DNA of 64,000 nucleotides, from the NCBI GenBank assembly GCA_045542355.1, contig JAZQKX010000042.1, positions 1 to 64,000 of the forward strand, given 5' to 3'. The DNA is from UMGS1532 sp045542355. GTDB lineage: Bacteria; Bacillota; Clostridia; Oscillospirales; Acutalibacteraceae. The notes beneath the pieces were generated by a model. The model was not told where the DNA came from and did not search any database. It saw only the letters and a program-made list of their open reading frames with translations. Positions 33,666 through 42,526 of the stretch are shown here, piece by piece; the stretch's first letter is position 1; each line of letters opens with the position of its first letter. A program made the position numbers and the translations under genes.

Positions 33666-34720
33666 TATTTTGCACCTCCGTTATTGATAGCAGCTAAAAT
33701 CTGCTGAGGGTCGGGAATCATGCCGCCTGCCCTATTGCAAAGCTCAACAGGAGCCTTACCGGCAACAGCCAACATAACATCCTCAATCATCTGACCCATG
33801 GAAAGCTCAACCGAAATAAAGCGCTTAACCTGGTTTGCGGCTTTAGCTATAGGAGCATAAGGGAAAGGCCAGAGTGTTATAGGTCTTATCATACCAACCT
33901 TAACACCATTTGCTCTTGCTTCATTAATAGCATTCTTGGCAACACGGGCGGCAATACCGAATGCAACAATACAAACTTCTGCATCCTCCATAAGGTATTC
34001 CTCATACATAACCTCGTTTTCCTCTACGGTTTTATACTTCTCATAGCGGGCAAAGTTAAGCTGCTCCAGTTCCTCGGGAACAAGGGACAGAGAGTTGGTG
34101 ATATTGTGGAAACGCTCACACTTGGTACCTGTGGTAGCCCAAGGCTTTTCTACAGGAGGAGCAATTTCGAAATCTAAGGAAACAGGCTCCATCATCTGAC
34201 CCATTGTACCATCGGCAAGGAGCATGGTGGTCATGCGATATTTATCGGCAAGGTCAAAGCCCTTAACGGTGAGATCAGCCATTTCCTGAACGGATGAGGG
34301 AGCTAATACTATCATGTGGAAGTCGCCATGAGCGCCACCCTTTGTAGCCTGAAAATAGTCTGCCTGAGATGGCTGAATACCACCGAGACCAGGGCCGCCA
34401 CGTTGTACGTTGATAACAAGGGCGGGTAGGTCGGCACCAGCCATATAGGAAAGTCCCTCTCCCTTCAAGGAGATACCTGGGCTTGATGAAGATGTCATAC
34501 ATCTTTTACCAGCGGAAGCGGTTCCATATACCATATTAATAGCGGCTACTTCGCTTTCTGCCTGAAGAAATACACCACCAATTTTGGGCATTCTCTTTGC
34601 CATATAAGCGGCAATTTCGGTTTGGGGGGTAATGGGGTAGCCATAGTAATGACGACAGCCTGCAATAATTGCGGCTTCGGCTATAGCCTCGTTACCTTTC
34701 ATCAATACTTTATCTGCCAT
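33665..34720 (-). CDS. vorB: 3-methyl-2-oxobutanoate:ferredoxin oxidoreductase, alpha subunit VorB
   Basis: Alpha subunit of branched-chain 2-oxoacid:ferredoxin oxidoreductase, 351 residues, of VorB type (MKGNEAIAEAAIIAGCRHYY, GYPITPQTEIAAYMAKRMP, RGGPGLGGIQPSQADYFQAT). The complex links acyl-CoA + CO2 + reduced ferredoxin with a 2-oxoacid + CoA, reversibly. Its setting, under a Val T-box with acyl-CoA ligases and ilvE, suggests the reductive, biosynthetic direction (inference). Confidence 0.93.
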   Translation of the reverse strand: MADKVLMKGNEAIAEAAIIAGCRHYYGYPITPQTEIAAYMAKRMPKIGGVFLQAESEVAAINMVYGTASAGKRCMTSSSSPGISLKGEGLSYMAGADLPALVINVQRGGPGLGGIQPSQADYFQATKGGAHGDFHMIVLAPSSVQEMADLTVKGFDLADKYRMTTMLLADGTMGQMMEPVSLDFEIAPPVEKPWATTGTKCERFHNITNSLSLVPEELEQLNFARYEKYKTVEENEVMYEEYLMEDAEVCIVAFGIAARVAKNAINEARANGVKVGMIRPITLWPFPYAPIAKAANQVKRFISVELSMGQMIEDVMLAVAGKAPVELCNRAGGMIPDPQQILAAINNGGAK

Positions 34721-34729
34721 TTATATTCA

Positions 34730-34936
34730 CTACCTTTCAACCTTGATTATACAATCGGGACACATTGTTGCGCAGAAAGCACAGCCGATACAGTCCTTTT
34801 CGTTTACTGCTTCAACCGGGTGATGACCCTTTTTGTTGATTTTTTCGGGGTTTAGCGCCAGAACATTTTTGGGGCAAACGTTTACGCACAGTCCGCAACC
34901 CTTACAGTTATCTGACTTGAAGGTTAATTTAGCCAT
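34730..34936 (-). CDS. VOR delta subunit, 2[4Fe-4S] ferredoxin
   Basis: 68 residues with two cluster motifs CKGCGLCVNVCP and CIGCAFCATMCP. It passes electrons between VOR and free ferredoxin. The start at ATG 34936 follows AAGGAGCG by 7 bp; the frame is open 33 bp further but without a ribosome site. It lies 9 bp ahead of vorB. Confidence 0.93.
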   Translation of the reverse strand: MAKLTFKSDNCKGCGLCVNVCPKNVLALNPEKINKKGHHPVEAVNEKDCIGCAFCATMCPDCIIKVER

Positions 34937-34962
34937 AATTACACGCTCCTTAGAGTTTGGGT

Positions 34963-35625
34963 TTAACAAATTTTGGTTTGTAAGGTCAAGGGTAATAAAT
35001 TGGGAATTTTGCCTTGTAGCTCATCCGCTAAATCGCTCTTAACCGATGTGTACTTAATTGGTAGCCCTGTGGCTTTGGATACTTCATTCGCATATTCTAC
35101 CGAGCAAAGTACATCCTCAGGGCTGGTTTCATCACCTAAATTGGAGTTGTTTACTATTGCGGTGAATGGAATCTTTCCTGCAATTTCAATCTCCCTCATA
35201 ACCTCTAAGGTGGATTCCACGTCAGAGGTTAATGGACGGTAACAGTTTATAACAAACAGCATATCGTAGTTGTTTTCCCTAAGAATTTCAGGGCTGAGTC
35301 TGCCGAGAGCCAAGGCGCCTCGGTCATCACCGCCGATATCCATTATAACAGATTGAGATTTATTGTCGGTTATAGCATAAATCTCAGAGGGTAAGGCGGG
35401 AATATCAAGGTTGGTGTTGGCATAATCTGAACAGATTAGCTCAATACCAGCATCCTTTAACTGTTGGGCGCTATCCTTTGTTCTGAAGTAGGGATTAACG
35501 ATATCCACGTCGGCAACCGCAACCTCTGCTCCGCTTTCTCGAAGTAGAAAAGCAAGATTTAAAGCAACATTTGTTTTGCCGCTTCCATAGTGACCCGACA
35601 GCATTGTTATTCTTTTAAACTCCAT
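34963..35625 (-). CDS. P-loop ATPase of the MinD/CobQ type
   Basis: Walker A GHYGSGKTNVALN near residue 11 and the deviant-Walker region VADVDIVNPYFRTKD, then VIMDIGGDDRGALALGRLS. 220 residues, a soluble SIMIBI-class ATPase. It is embedded between an acyl-CoA synthetase (32-bp gap) and the ferredoxin subunit (26-bp gap). Relatives act in Fe-S cluster loading (Mrp/Nbp35-like) or protein positioning, so a role in VOR maturation is possible but unproven. No CxxC for cluster binding is seen. Confidence 0.8.
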   Translation of the reverse strand: MEFKRITMLSGHYGSGKTNVALNLAFLLRESGAEVAVADVDIVNPYFRTKDSAQQLKDAGIELICSDYANTNLDIPALPSEIYAITDNKSQSVIMDIGGDDRGALALGRLSPEILRENNYDMLFVINCYRPLTSDVESTLEVMREIEIAGKIPFTAIVNNSNLGDETSPEDVLCSVEYANEVSKATGLPIKYTSVKSDLADELQGKIPNLLPLTLQTKIC

Positions 35626-35657
35626 ATCTGCACCTGCCTTTCGGGAAACATAGAAAA

Positions 35658-37955
35658 TTAAAGCTTATTTCTTTGGATTTTACCACTTGTGGTTTTGGGA
35701 AGTTCATCTCTGAACACCACAATACGGGGATATTTATAAGGAGCGGTTTTCACCTTAACGTAGTTCTGAATCTCCTTTTTAAGTTCTTCGGTAGGTTCTG
35801 TACCTGGAACAAGCACAATACTTGCCTTAACAACCTGACCTCTTACCTCGTCGGGGGCGGCGGAAACGCCACATTCCAGAACATAAGGAAGCTCCATGAT
35901 AACACTTTCAATTTCAAAGGGACCTATGCGATAGCCAGAGGATTTAATAACATCATCAACTCTGCCTACATACCAATAGAATCCGTCTTCATCTCGCCAA
36001 GCGGTGTCGCCTGTATGATAATATCCATCACGCCATGTTTCGGCTGTCTTTTCGGGATTCTTATAATAGCAGGTAGCAAGACCTGGGGGAAGTCCATCTT
36101 TAATATTAATAACAATTTCGCCTGTTTCACCCGGTGCAACTGATTTACCGTCGGCATCAATAATATCTACATCATATATAGGTGCAGGTTTACCCATTGA
36201 GCCGATTTTATGGGGTGCGCCAACCATGTTACCGATAATCATTGTGCTTTCGGTCTGACCGAAGCCTTCTAAAATCTGCAAACCTGTTGCCTTTTCAAAC
36301 TGTCGGTAAACCTCGGGATTGAGAGCCTCGCCAGCGGTGGTCATATGTTTAACCGATGAGAAATCGTATTGCGAAATATCTTGCTTTATCATAAGTCTGA
36401 GCATCGTTGGCGGTGCGCAGAATGTTGTTATATTGTGTTTAGCGAACATAGGCAAAATATCCGACGCATCGAATCTATCAAAATCATAAACGAAAATTGC
36501 GCCCTCTGCCATCCATTGACCATATAGCTTACCCCACATAGACTTTGCCCAGCCAGTGTCGGAGATGGTGAAATGCAAACCATCTGGGTCTACTGTGTGC
36601 CAATATTTGGCGGTGTGAAAATGGCCGAGAGGATATTTATAGTTGTGTGCCGCCATTTTGGGATAACCCGAAGTACCAGATGTGAAGAACATAAGCATAA
36701 GGTCTTCGCCCGATGGGGAATCCTCTGTGCGGTTGTAATGGGTGCTATAGAGAGGATACTCCTCATCAAAGCTTCTCCAACCCTCACGGCTTCCGTTAAC
36801 TATCAGCTTATGCTGAAGCTTACCTGCCTTTTCCTCAGCAAGTTCAACCTGATGAGCAACATCATCGTCGGAAGTACATACAATAGCAGATATACCTGCA
36901 GACTCAAAGCGATACTGAAGATCGTGCTCAACCAACTGGTTGGGTGCAGGGATGGCAATTGCGCCAAGCTTATTAAGCGCCATCATGGTAAACCAGAACT
37001 GATAATGTCTCTTCATGATGAGCATTACCTTGTCGCCCTTCTTGATACCCAAGGACTTAAAGTAGTTTGCGCACTGATTTGAGAGCTTCTTAATGTCCTT
37101 AAAGGTGAAACGACGCTCTGTTTTATCCTTGGAAATATGGAGCATCGCAAGTTTATCGGGCTCACGGTCAGCCAAAGCATCCACTAAATCGAAGGCAAAG
37201 TTGAAGTTTTCGGTGTTCTTAAAGGTGATTTTGGTGGGGGTTCCGTTCTTATCCTTAGTTATGTCTATGTATTTACGATAAATGCGCTCCTTGGTGTCCT
37301 CCTTTTGAGGAACAGCCGCTTTTACAGGAACTTTTACGTTAGTGTGGGTGAATTCTGATATGTCCTCCCCAACCGTGTTAAGTACGATGGCGTAGAAAAG
37401 ACAGTCGGTGCCGTTTACGGCAATCATACCGTGGGGTGTGGCACTATCGTAGTAGATGGTGTCGCCAGGACCTAAAACCTCGGTGTGTTCACCAACCTGC
37501 ACCTTTAAGTGACCATCAATAACGATGTCGAACTCCTGACCTGTATGGGTGGTGAGCTCGATATCCTTATTCTGAGCCTCCTCGTCATATACGCTATGTA
37601 CATACAAGGGCTCGGCAATCCTCTTTTTAAAAGCGGAAGCTAAGTTGAAGTAGGTCATACCGTGAGCTTTTTCAATTCTCTGACCCATACCCTTTCTTGT
37701 CACAACATAGGACTTAAGAGTAGGACTGGTACCCTCGATGATATCTGTTACATTAACATTGAAAGCTAGTGCGCAACGGTAAATAAAGGCGAAGTTTAAA
37801 TCTCTCTCTCCGTTTTCACAAGCTACATATTCCTCCACCGACACGGCGGTTTTACTTGCCATCTCCTCAACGGTCAAGGCTTCAATTTCGCGGAGCTCTT
37901 TAATACGAGCCGCCATTTCTTTGATTTTAAAATCTAGTCCTGTGATTTGTTCCAT
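35658..37955 (-). CDS. XRE-HTH + cupin + acyl-CoA synthetase fusion (Val T-box)
   Basis: 765 residues. Residues about 15-68 are an XRE-type helix-turn-helix (LTVEEMASKTAVSVEEYVAC), about 130-200 a cupin (HTGQEFDIVIDGHLKVQVGE, ATPHGM), and 240-765 an AMP-forming acyl-CoA synthetase with FFTSGTSGYPKMAAHN, EGFGQTES, YHTGDTAWRDEDG, GRVDDVIKSSGYRIGP and catalytic Lys in TSGKIQRNKL. This resembles medium/short-chain acyl-CoA ligases. First gene behind a T-box read as Val and upstream of VOR and ilvE; isobutyrate is the expected substrate (inference). The HTH-cupin part may sense a ligand or just be structural. Confidence 0.88.
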   Translation of the reverse strand: MEQITGLDFKIKEMAARIKELREIEALTVEEMASKTAVSVEEYVACENGERDLNFAFIYRCALAFNVNVTDIIEGTSPTLKSYVVTRKGMGQRIEKAHGMTYFNLASAFKKRIAEPLYVHSVYDEEAQNKDIELTTHTGQEFDIVIDGHLKVQVGEHTEVLGPGDTIYYDSATPHGMIAVNGTDCLFYAIVLNTVGEDISEFTHTNVKVPVKAAVPQKEDTKERIYRKYIDITKDKNGTPTKITFKNTENFNFAFDLVDALADREPDKLAMLHISKDKTERRFTFKDIKKLSNQCANYFKSLGIKKGDKVMLIMKRHYQFWFTMMALNKLGAIAIPAPNQLVEHDLQYRFESAGISAIVCTSDDDVAHQVELAEEKAGKLQHKLIVNGSREGWRSFDEEYPLYSTHYNRTEDSPSGEDLMLMFFTSGTSGYPKMAAHNYKYPLGHFHTAKYWHTVDPDGLHFTISDTGWAKSMWGKLYGQWMAEGAIFVYDFDRFDASDILPMFAKHNITTFCAPPTMLRLMIKQDISQYDFSSVKHMTTAGEALNPEVYRQFEKATGLQILEGFGQTESTMIIGNMVGAPHKIGSMGKPAPIYDVDIIDADGKSVAPGETGEIVINIKDGLPPGLATCYYKNPEKTAETWRDGYYHTGDTAWRDEDGFYWYVGRVDDVIKSSGYRIGPFEIESVIMELPYVLECGVSAAPDEVRGQVVKASIVLVPGTEPTEELKKEIQNYVKVKTAPYKYPRIVVFRDELPKTTSGKIQRNKL

Positions 37956-37987
37956 GGTTTTTCTCCCTTTCGTTTAGGTTGGGGGAA

Positions 37988-38268
37988 CGAAAAAATAAGC
38001 TCGCCCCAAAGTACGACTTTGAGACGAGCTGTTAAATATTTACCAACCCGCGGTACCACTCAAATTGCAGCAGAAAGCCGCCACTCTTGGGGTCTATCAA
38101 CCCCTATGCCTTTACGCAGCAATCACGGAGAGGTTCTACTAAACGCTAAGCGTCTTTCTTCCCCTCGGCTCGGAAGCTACAAACAACGGCTTGTTCCACC
38201 GACTCACACCAACCGTCGGCTCTCTTAAGGACATTACACCGTGAACTCTTCTTCAACGCCTTTAATAC
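37988..38268 (-). ncRNA. T-box leader, predicted valine-specific
   Basis: Minus-strand leader with T-box GAGTGGTACCGCG (38049-38061), Stem I with AAGAGAG and GGTGTGAG elements (around 38195-38225) and a terminator hairpin AGCTCGTCTCAAAGT/ACTTTGGGGCGAGCT with TTATTTTTT (37988-38030). The specifier is GUA (Val) at 38178-38180, followed by G and 6 nt before GAG. The UGGU sequence needs discriminator A, and the tRNA-Val(UAC) encoded at 19385-19460 has exactly that. The 3' half is very similar to the Ile T-box further upstream. Confidence 0.88.
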
Positions 38269-38274
38269 TCAATG

Positions 38275-38303
38275 ATGATATCACACATTAACCCAAATGT
38301 CAA
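38275..38303 (-). promoter_or_regulatory. Promoter of the Val T-box operon
   Basis: Minus-strand TTGACA (38298-38303) and TATCAT (38275-38280), 17-bp spacer. It lies only 25 bp after the stop of the preceding ligase gene, with no clear terminator between, so some read-through from the Ile T-box transcript is possible. Confidence 0.85.
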
Positions 38304-38328
38304 GAGAAATATTAAATTTTGTCGTATT

Positions 38329-40596
38329 TTACAGCTTGTTTCTTTGAATCTTACCGCTGATGGTCTTGGGAAGCTCATCCTTAAATACAACTATACGGGG
38401 ATATTTATAGGGAGCGGTATGCTGTTTAACATAATTCTGAATCTCTTTTTTGAGCTCTTCTGTGGGCTCGGTGCCTTTAACCAGCACTATACTTGCTTTA
38501 ACTACCTGACCTCTGACCTCATCGGGAGCGGCAGATACACCGCATTCGAGAACATAAGGAAGCTCCATGATAACACTTTCAATTTCGAAAGGTCCGATGC
38601 GATAGCCAGAGGATTTGATAACGTCGTCAACTCGACCTACATACCAGATGAAGCCATCTTCATCGCGCCAGGCAGTATCACCTGTATGGTAGTATCCGTC
38701 GTGCCATACCTCGTCGGTTGCCTCTTGGTTTTTATAGTAGCCTGAGAACAATCCACAAGGAACCTTTTCGCTGGTTTTAACAACGATTTCGCCTGTTTCA
38801 CCATCGGCTACAGGATTGCCGTCGGGATCAAGAATATCAACATCGTAAAGGGGCACAGGTTTGCCCATGGAACCGAGTTTATGAGAATTGCCCATAAGGT
38901 TTGCGATAACAAGCGTCAACTCGGTCTGACCGAAGCCCTCCATGATTTGAAGACCTGTTGCCTTTTCAAATTGCTTATACACCTCGGGGTTAAGCGCCTC
39001 ACCTGCAGTTGTCATATGCTTGATGGAAGAAAGATCGTACTTAGAGATATCTTCCTTAATCATCATTCTGAGCATTGTAGGAGGTGCGCAGAATGTGGTT
39101 ATGTTGTATTTTGCAAACATAGGTAAGATTTCAGAGGCATTGAAGCGATCAAAATCGTAGGTAAATACCGAGCCCTCGCAGAGCCACTGACCATATAACT
39201 TACCCCAAAGAGCTTTACCCCAGCCTGTTTCGGAGATTGTGAAATGCAGACCGTTTTCTTCTACACCATGCCAGTATTTAGCGGTGATGTAGTGACCTAA
39301 TGCATATTTATAACTGTGTGCGGCAATCTTAGGATAACCTGTAGTGCCTGATGTAAAGAGCATAAGCATAAGGTCGTTGCCACAAGCTGTGTCTTCGGTA
39401 CGGTAGAAATGAGTGCTGTAAAGCTCATATTCTGCATCAAAATTATGCCATCCATCTTTCTCGCCGCCAACTAATATTTTAGTCTGCAAGGTGGGGCTAT
39501 TCTTGTGCGCTAAATCAACCTGATTCGCAATATCACCATCGGCAGTACAAACGATTGCGCTGACATCGGCAGCATTAAAGCGATAGTCAAGGTCGTGCTC
39601 CTGCAAGAGATTTGTTGCAGGGATTGCGATAGCACCCAACTTATGGAGAGCAAGGATGGCATACCAGAACTGGTAGTGGCGCTTAAGGATAATCATTACC
39701 CTATCGCCTTTCTTGATGCCAAGAGATTTAAAGTAGTTGGCGCACTGGTTAGAGGCGCGTTTCATATCATTATAAGTGAGTCTACGCTCAACCATGTTTT
39801 TGTCGATATGAAGCATTGCCAACTTGTCGGGGTTTTTCTTTGCAACCTCGTCAACGATATCGAAAGCGAAGTTGAACTTATCCTCGTTTTCAAAATCAAT
39901 GCTTTTAAGTACGCCGTTTTCATCTTCAACAGTTTTAACGAATTTATCCGAAACCAAGTTGCCTGTTGTGGAATTAGCAGTAACAATGGTATCACGAACT
40001 ACATCCTCATTCTCGTTTTCACCGGGAAGAACAACCGCAACAAATAGGCAATCCTCGCCGTCAACCGCAACCATTCCGTGGGGTGTGGAGCTGTTGTAAT
40101 AAATGCTGTCACCCTCGCTAAGATACTCAACATTATCACCAATCTGCACCTTTAAGCGACCGCTGATTATGAAATCAAATTCCTGACCGGAGTGCTTGGA
40201 AAGGTTGATGGGTTTGTTCTGAAGTTCAGGCTTATATTCATATTTAACCCAATAGGGCTCAGCGATTTTCTGACGGAACTTTGGAGCAAGATTCTGAATG
40301 TCAATGCCCTGTTCTTTAGCAGTTGCTTGACCTTTACCCTTTCTTGTTACGGTATATGAGGAAAGATTGGCGCTGTGACCTTCAAGCAAATCTGTAATAT
40401 CAATTTCAAATGCTAAAGCGCATTTATGAATAAAGCTGAAAGGGAAATCCAGTTCACCTGCTTCGTAAGAATTATACTCTTCCAAAGTAACCTCGGTCTT
40501 GAGAGCCATGTCGGCAGCAGATATGCCGCATATCTCACGCATTTCCCTAATTCGTACTGCGACCTCTAATAATTTTTCGTTTGATACTGTTGCCAT
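38329..40596 (-). CDS. XRE-HTH + cupin + acyl-CoA synthetase fusion (Ile T-box)
   Basis: Paralogue of the 35658-37955 product with the same three-part layout (HTH about 12-65 with GISAADMALKTEVTLEEY; cupin with HSGQEFDFIISGRLKVQIGD; ligase with LFTSGTTGYPKIAAHS and ISGKIQRNKL). The last 70 residues are almost identical in the two proteins, the N-terminal thirds clearly less so. Start at ATG 40596 after GGAGGAATT; a longer frame to 40647 runs into the T-box terminator. 755 residues. Alone behind a T-box read as Ile; 2-methylbutyrate is the expected substrate (inference). Confidence 0.88.
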   Translation of the reverse strand: MATVSNEKLLEVAVRIREMREICGISAADMALKTEVTLEEYNSYEAGELDFPFSFIHKCALAFEIDITDLLEGHSANLSSYTVTRKGKGQATAKEQGIDIQNLAPKFRQKIAEPYWVKYEYKPELQNKPINLSKHSGQEFDFIISGRLKVQIGDNVEYLSEGDSIYYNSSTPHGMVAVDGEDCLFVAVVLPGENENEDVVRDTIVTANSTTGNLVSDKFVKTVEDENGVLKSIDFENEDKFNFAFDIVDEVAKKNPDKLAMLHIDKNMVERRLTYNDMKRASNQCANYFKSLGIKKGDRVMIILKRHYQFWYAILALHKLGAIAIPATNLLQEHDLDYRFNAADVSAIVCTADGDIANQVDLAHKNSPTLQTKILVGGEKDGWHNFDAEYELYSTHFYRTEDTACGNDLMLMLFTSGTTGYPKIAAHSYKYALGHYITAKYWHGVEENGLHFTISETGWGKALWGKLYGQWLCEGSVFTYDFDRFNASEILPMFAKYNITTFCAPPTMLRMMIKEDISKYDLSSIKHMTTAGEALNPEVYKQFEKATGLQIMEGFGQTELTLVIANLMGNSHKLGSMGKPVPLYDVDILDPDGNPVADGETGEIVVKTSEKVPCGLFSGYYKNQEATDEVWHDGYYHTGDTAWRDEDGFIWYVGRVDDVIKSSGYRIGPFEIESVIMELPYVLECGVSAAPDEVRGQVVKASIVLVKGTEPTEELKKEIQNYVKQHTAPYKYPRIVVFKDELPKTISGKIQRNKL

Positions 40597-40630
40597 TTTA
40601 ATTCCTCCATTTCTTAAAAAGTTTTGACAA

Positions 40631-40902
40631 TAAAAAAACCGCCTCAAAGAAAACTTTGAGACGGAATAAAACTAATCCGCGGTACCACTCAAATTGCAAC
40701 CTTTCGGTTACCACTCTTAGGGTCTATCAACCCCTATGCCTTTTACGCAGCAATCACGGGAGGCGCCTACCTGCGGGAACGCTATCGGACCTCCAGCTCG
40801 GAAGTGATGGGTTATTAAGAACACTTGCTATCGACTCACATCAAACGTCGACTCTCTTTGAACAGTTATTCTAAACCGTCTTCGTCACAGCTTTTATAAT
40901 TT
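40631..40902 (-). ncRNA. T-box leader, predicted isoleucine-specific
   Basis: Minus-strand leader with T-box GAGTGGTACCGCG (40678-40690), Stem I elements AAGAGAG and GATGTGAG (around 40835-40862) and a terminator hairpin CCGTCTCAAAG/CTTTGAGGCGG with seven T (40631-40664). The specifier is AUC (Ile) at 40806-40808, followed by A and 6 nt before GAG. The UGGU sequence predicts discriminator A, right for tRNA-Ile. Shares long identical blocks with the Val T-box (GGGGTTGATAGACCC, CGTGATTGCTGCGTAAA), pointing to duplication of leader plus gene. Confidence 0.88.
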
Positions 40903-40908
40903 TTCATA

Positions 40909-40937
40909 ATTATAACATCGTAAAAATATATTGTCAA
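40909..40937 (-). promoter_or_regulatory. Promoter of the Ile T-box gene
   Basis: Minus-strand TTGACA (40932-40937) and TATAAT (40909-40914), 17-bp spacer, full consensus. Confidence 0.92.
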
Positions 40938-40955
40938 TACCTTAAAATAATTTTT

Positions 40956-41498
40956 TTAGAAATTTTCAGGTTTCTCCTGAAAATATGCTTGTGGCTTTTT
41001 GCAGATAGGACATGCCATCGGAGCCGTCTTGCCAACGTGGATATGTCCGCAGTTTCTGCACTGCCAGATAATATCGCCGTCTTTGGAGAATACCACGCCA
41101 CCCTCTATATTAGAAATCAGCTTACGATATCTTTCCTCGTGCTCCTTTTCAATTTTAGCAACACCCTCAAAAAGAATGGCGATATCCTGAAACCCCTCTT
41201 CCCTCGCCTCCTCAGCCATACGGGCATACATCTCGGTCCATTCGAGATTCTCGCCCTCGGCGGCATCGTTTAGGTTTGGTAGGGTTGCAGGCATTTCATC
41301 ATTATGCAGTATTTTAAACCAGATTTCTGCATGTTCTTTTTCATTGTCAGAGGTCTCTTTAAAGATTGCGGCAATCTGCTCGTAGCCATCCTGCTTTGCC
41401 TTTTCGTAGTAATACTTATACTTTGTATGCGCCATCGACTCGCCCGCAAAGGCTTCGCGTAGATTTCGTTCGGTTTTTGTGCCTGAAAGGTTTCTCAT
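40956..41498 (-). CDS. rbr: Rubrerythrin
   Basis: Non-haem di-iron peroxidase of anaerobes that removes H2O2. N-terminal four-helix ferritin-like domain with E-x-x-H ligands (FAGESMAHTKY, DNEKEHAE, AREEGF..., KIEKEHEERY) and a C-terminal rubredoxin domain with CRNCGHIHVG and CPICKKPQ. 180 residues, standard layout. Transcribed leftward toward the Ile T-box promoter; no clear terminator was found in the short gap. Confidence 0.96.
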   Translation of the reverse strand: MRNLSGTKTERNLREAFAGESMAHTKYKYYYEKAKQDGYEQIAAIFKETSDNEKEHAEIWFKILHNDEMPATLPNLNDAAEGENLEWTEMYARMAEEAREEGFQDIAILFEGVAKIEKEHEERYRKLISNIEGGVVFSKDGDIIWQCRNCGHIHVGKTAPMACPICKKPQAYFQEKPENF

Positions 41499-41562
41499 AG
41501 TAAAACTCCCTATACTTAAATTTACTATGAGTATTCCCGAAAAGTTACCAAAAATGTATATT

Positions 41563-42492
41563 TTACTTAATATTGCTCTTTATCCAACTCAAAAGGTCTT
41601 CATAAACTATAGCTCGGTCGGTTTCGTTAAGAATCTCATGACGGTCATCCTTATAAAATTTCAGCTGAATATTCTTCATACCAACTTTTTTAAAATGATT
41701 ATACACTCTGACTACACCCTTTTCAAATTCGCCAACAGGGTCAAGGGAGCCGCTGACAAATAAAACGGGAAGCTCTTTGGGTATTCTATCAAGATTTTTC
41801 TTATTATATAGGCTGTCTATACAATCAAACATACCGTAATATCCATTTAGCGTGAAAGCAAATGAGCAGAATTTATCGGCAATATACTTATCTACTATAT
41901 CGGTATCCTTAGTGAGCCAGTCCTTATTTGTGCGCCTGGGCTCAAAAGCCTTATTATACGCGCCAAACGCAATACTTTCAATAAACGGGCATTGGCATTT
42001 ATCACCCTTAAACAAGGTTATAATTCTTGTAAGAGTCTTCCCTGCTTTCACAAGGAGCCTCGGCTGACAGCCTGTGCCCATGATAATCGCACCTGTTAAC
42101 AACTCACCGTATTCACACAGATATCTTCTTGCGAAAAAAGAGCCCATACTGTGTCCTAAAAGGAAATATGGAAGATCGGGATATTCAGCCTTGGTAATCA
42201 GGGTGAGAGTATGTATATCCGATAGCACTGTTTCGGTAGGTTTATGTTTTGCAAAATAGCCAAATTCTACCTCTGATTCTGCAGTACCGCCATGACCACG
42301 ATGGTCGTTGCCTACAACAAGAAAACCATTATCACAAAGGAACTCTGCAAAATCCTCATACCGTTCTATATATTCTACCATGCCATGAGAAATCTGCAAA
42401 ATAGCAGAAATATCTCCCTCGGGAATATATTTCACGGCATGAATTCTCTTTCCGTCAACTTTAGAATCATAATAAAAGCTTTCTTTTTTCAT
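41563..42492 (-). CDS. Alpha/beta hydrolase, lysophospholipase/monoacylglycerol lipase type
   Basis: Soluble serine hydrolase. ISHGMVEYIERYEDFAEFL and NDHRGHG are typical of the lysophospholipase L2/monoglyceride lipase group; nucleophile in LLGHSMGSFFARRY, Asp in VSGSLDPVGE, His in YKDDRHEILNE. Start at ATG 42492 (MKKESFYYD); an upstream extension to 42552 runs through the terminator of the ygiQ-like gene and is rejected. 309 residues. Confidence 0.88.
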   Translation of the reverse strand: MKKESFYYDSKVDGKRIHAVKYIPEGDISAILQISHGMVEYIERYEDFAEFLCDNGFLVVGNDHRGHGGTAESEVEFGYFAKHKPTETVLSDIHTLTLITKAEYPDLPYFLLGHSMGSFFARRYLCEYGELLTGAIIMGTGCQPRLLVKAGKTLTRIITLFKGDKCQCPFIESIAFGAYNKAFEPRRTNKDWLTKDTDIVDKYIADKFCSFAFTLNGYYGMFDCIDSLYNKKNLDRIPKELPVLFVSGSLDPVGEFEKGVVRVYNHFKKVGMKNIQLKFYKDDRHEILNETDRAIVYEDLLSWIKSNIK

Positions 42493-42526
42493 ATCAGCAC
42501 CCCTATTCTTAATTTGCCATACTGTC

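Noticed and set aside
36573..37082. Plus-strand ORF of 169 codons inside the acyl-CoA synthetase
   Set aside because: Antisense to strongly conserved ligase motifs, with no ribosome site.
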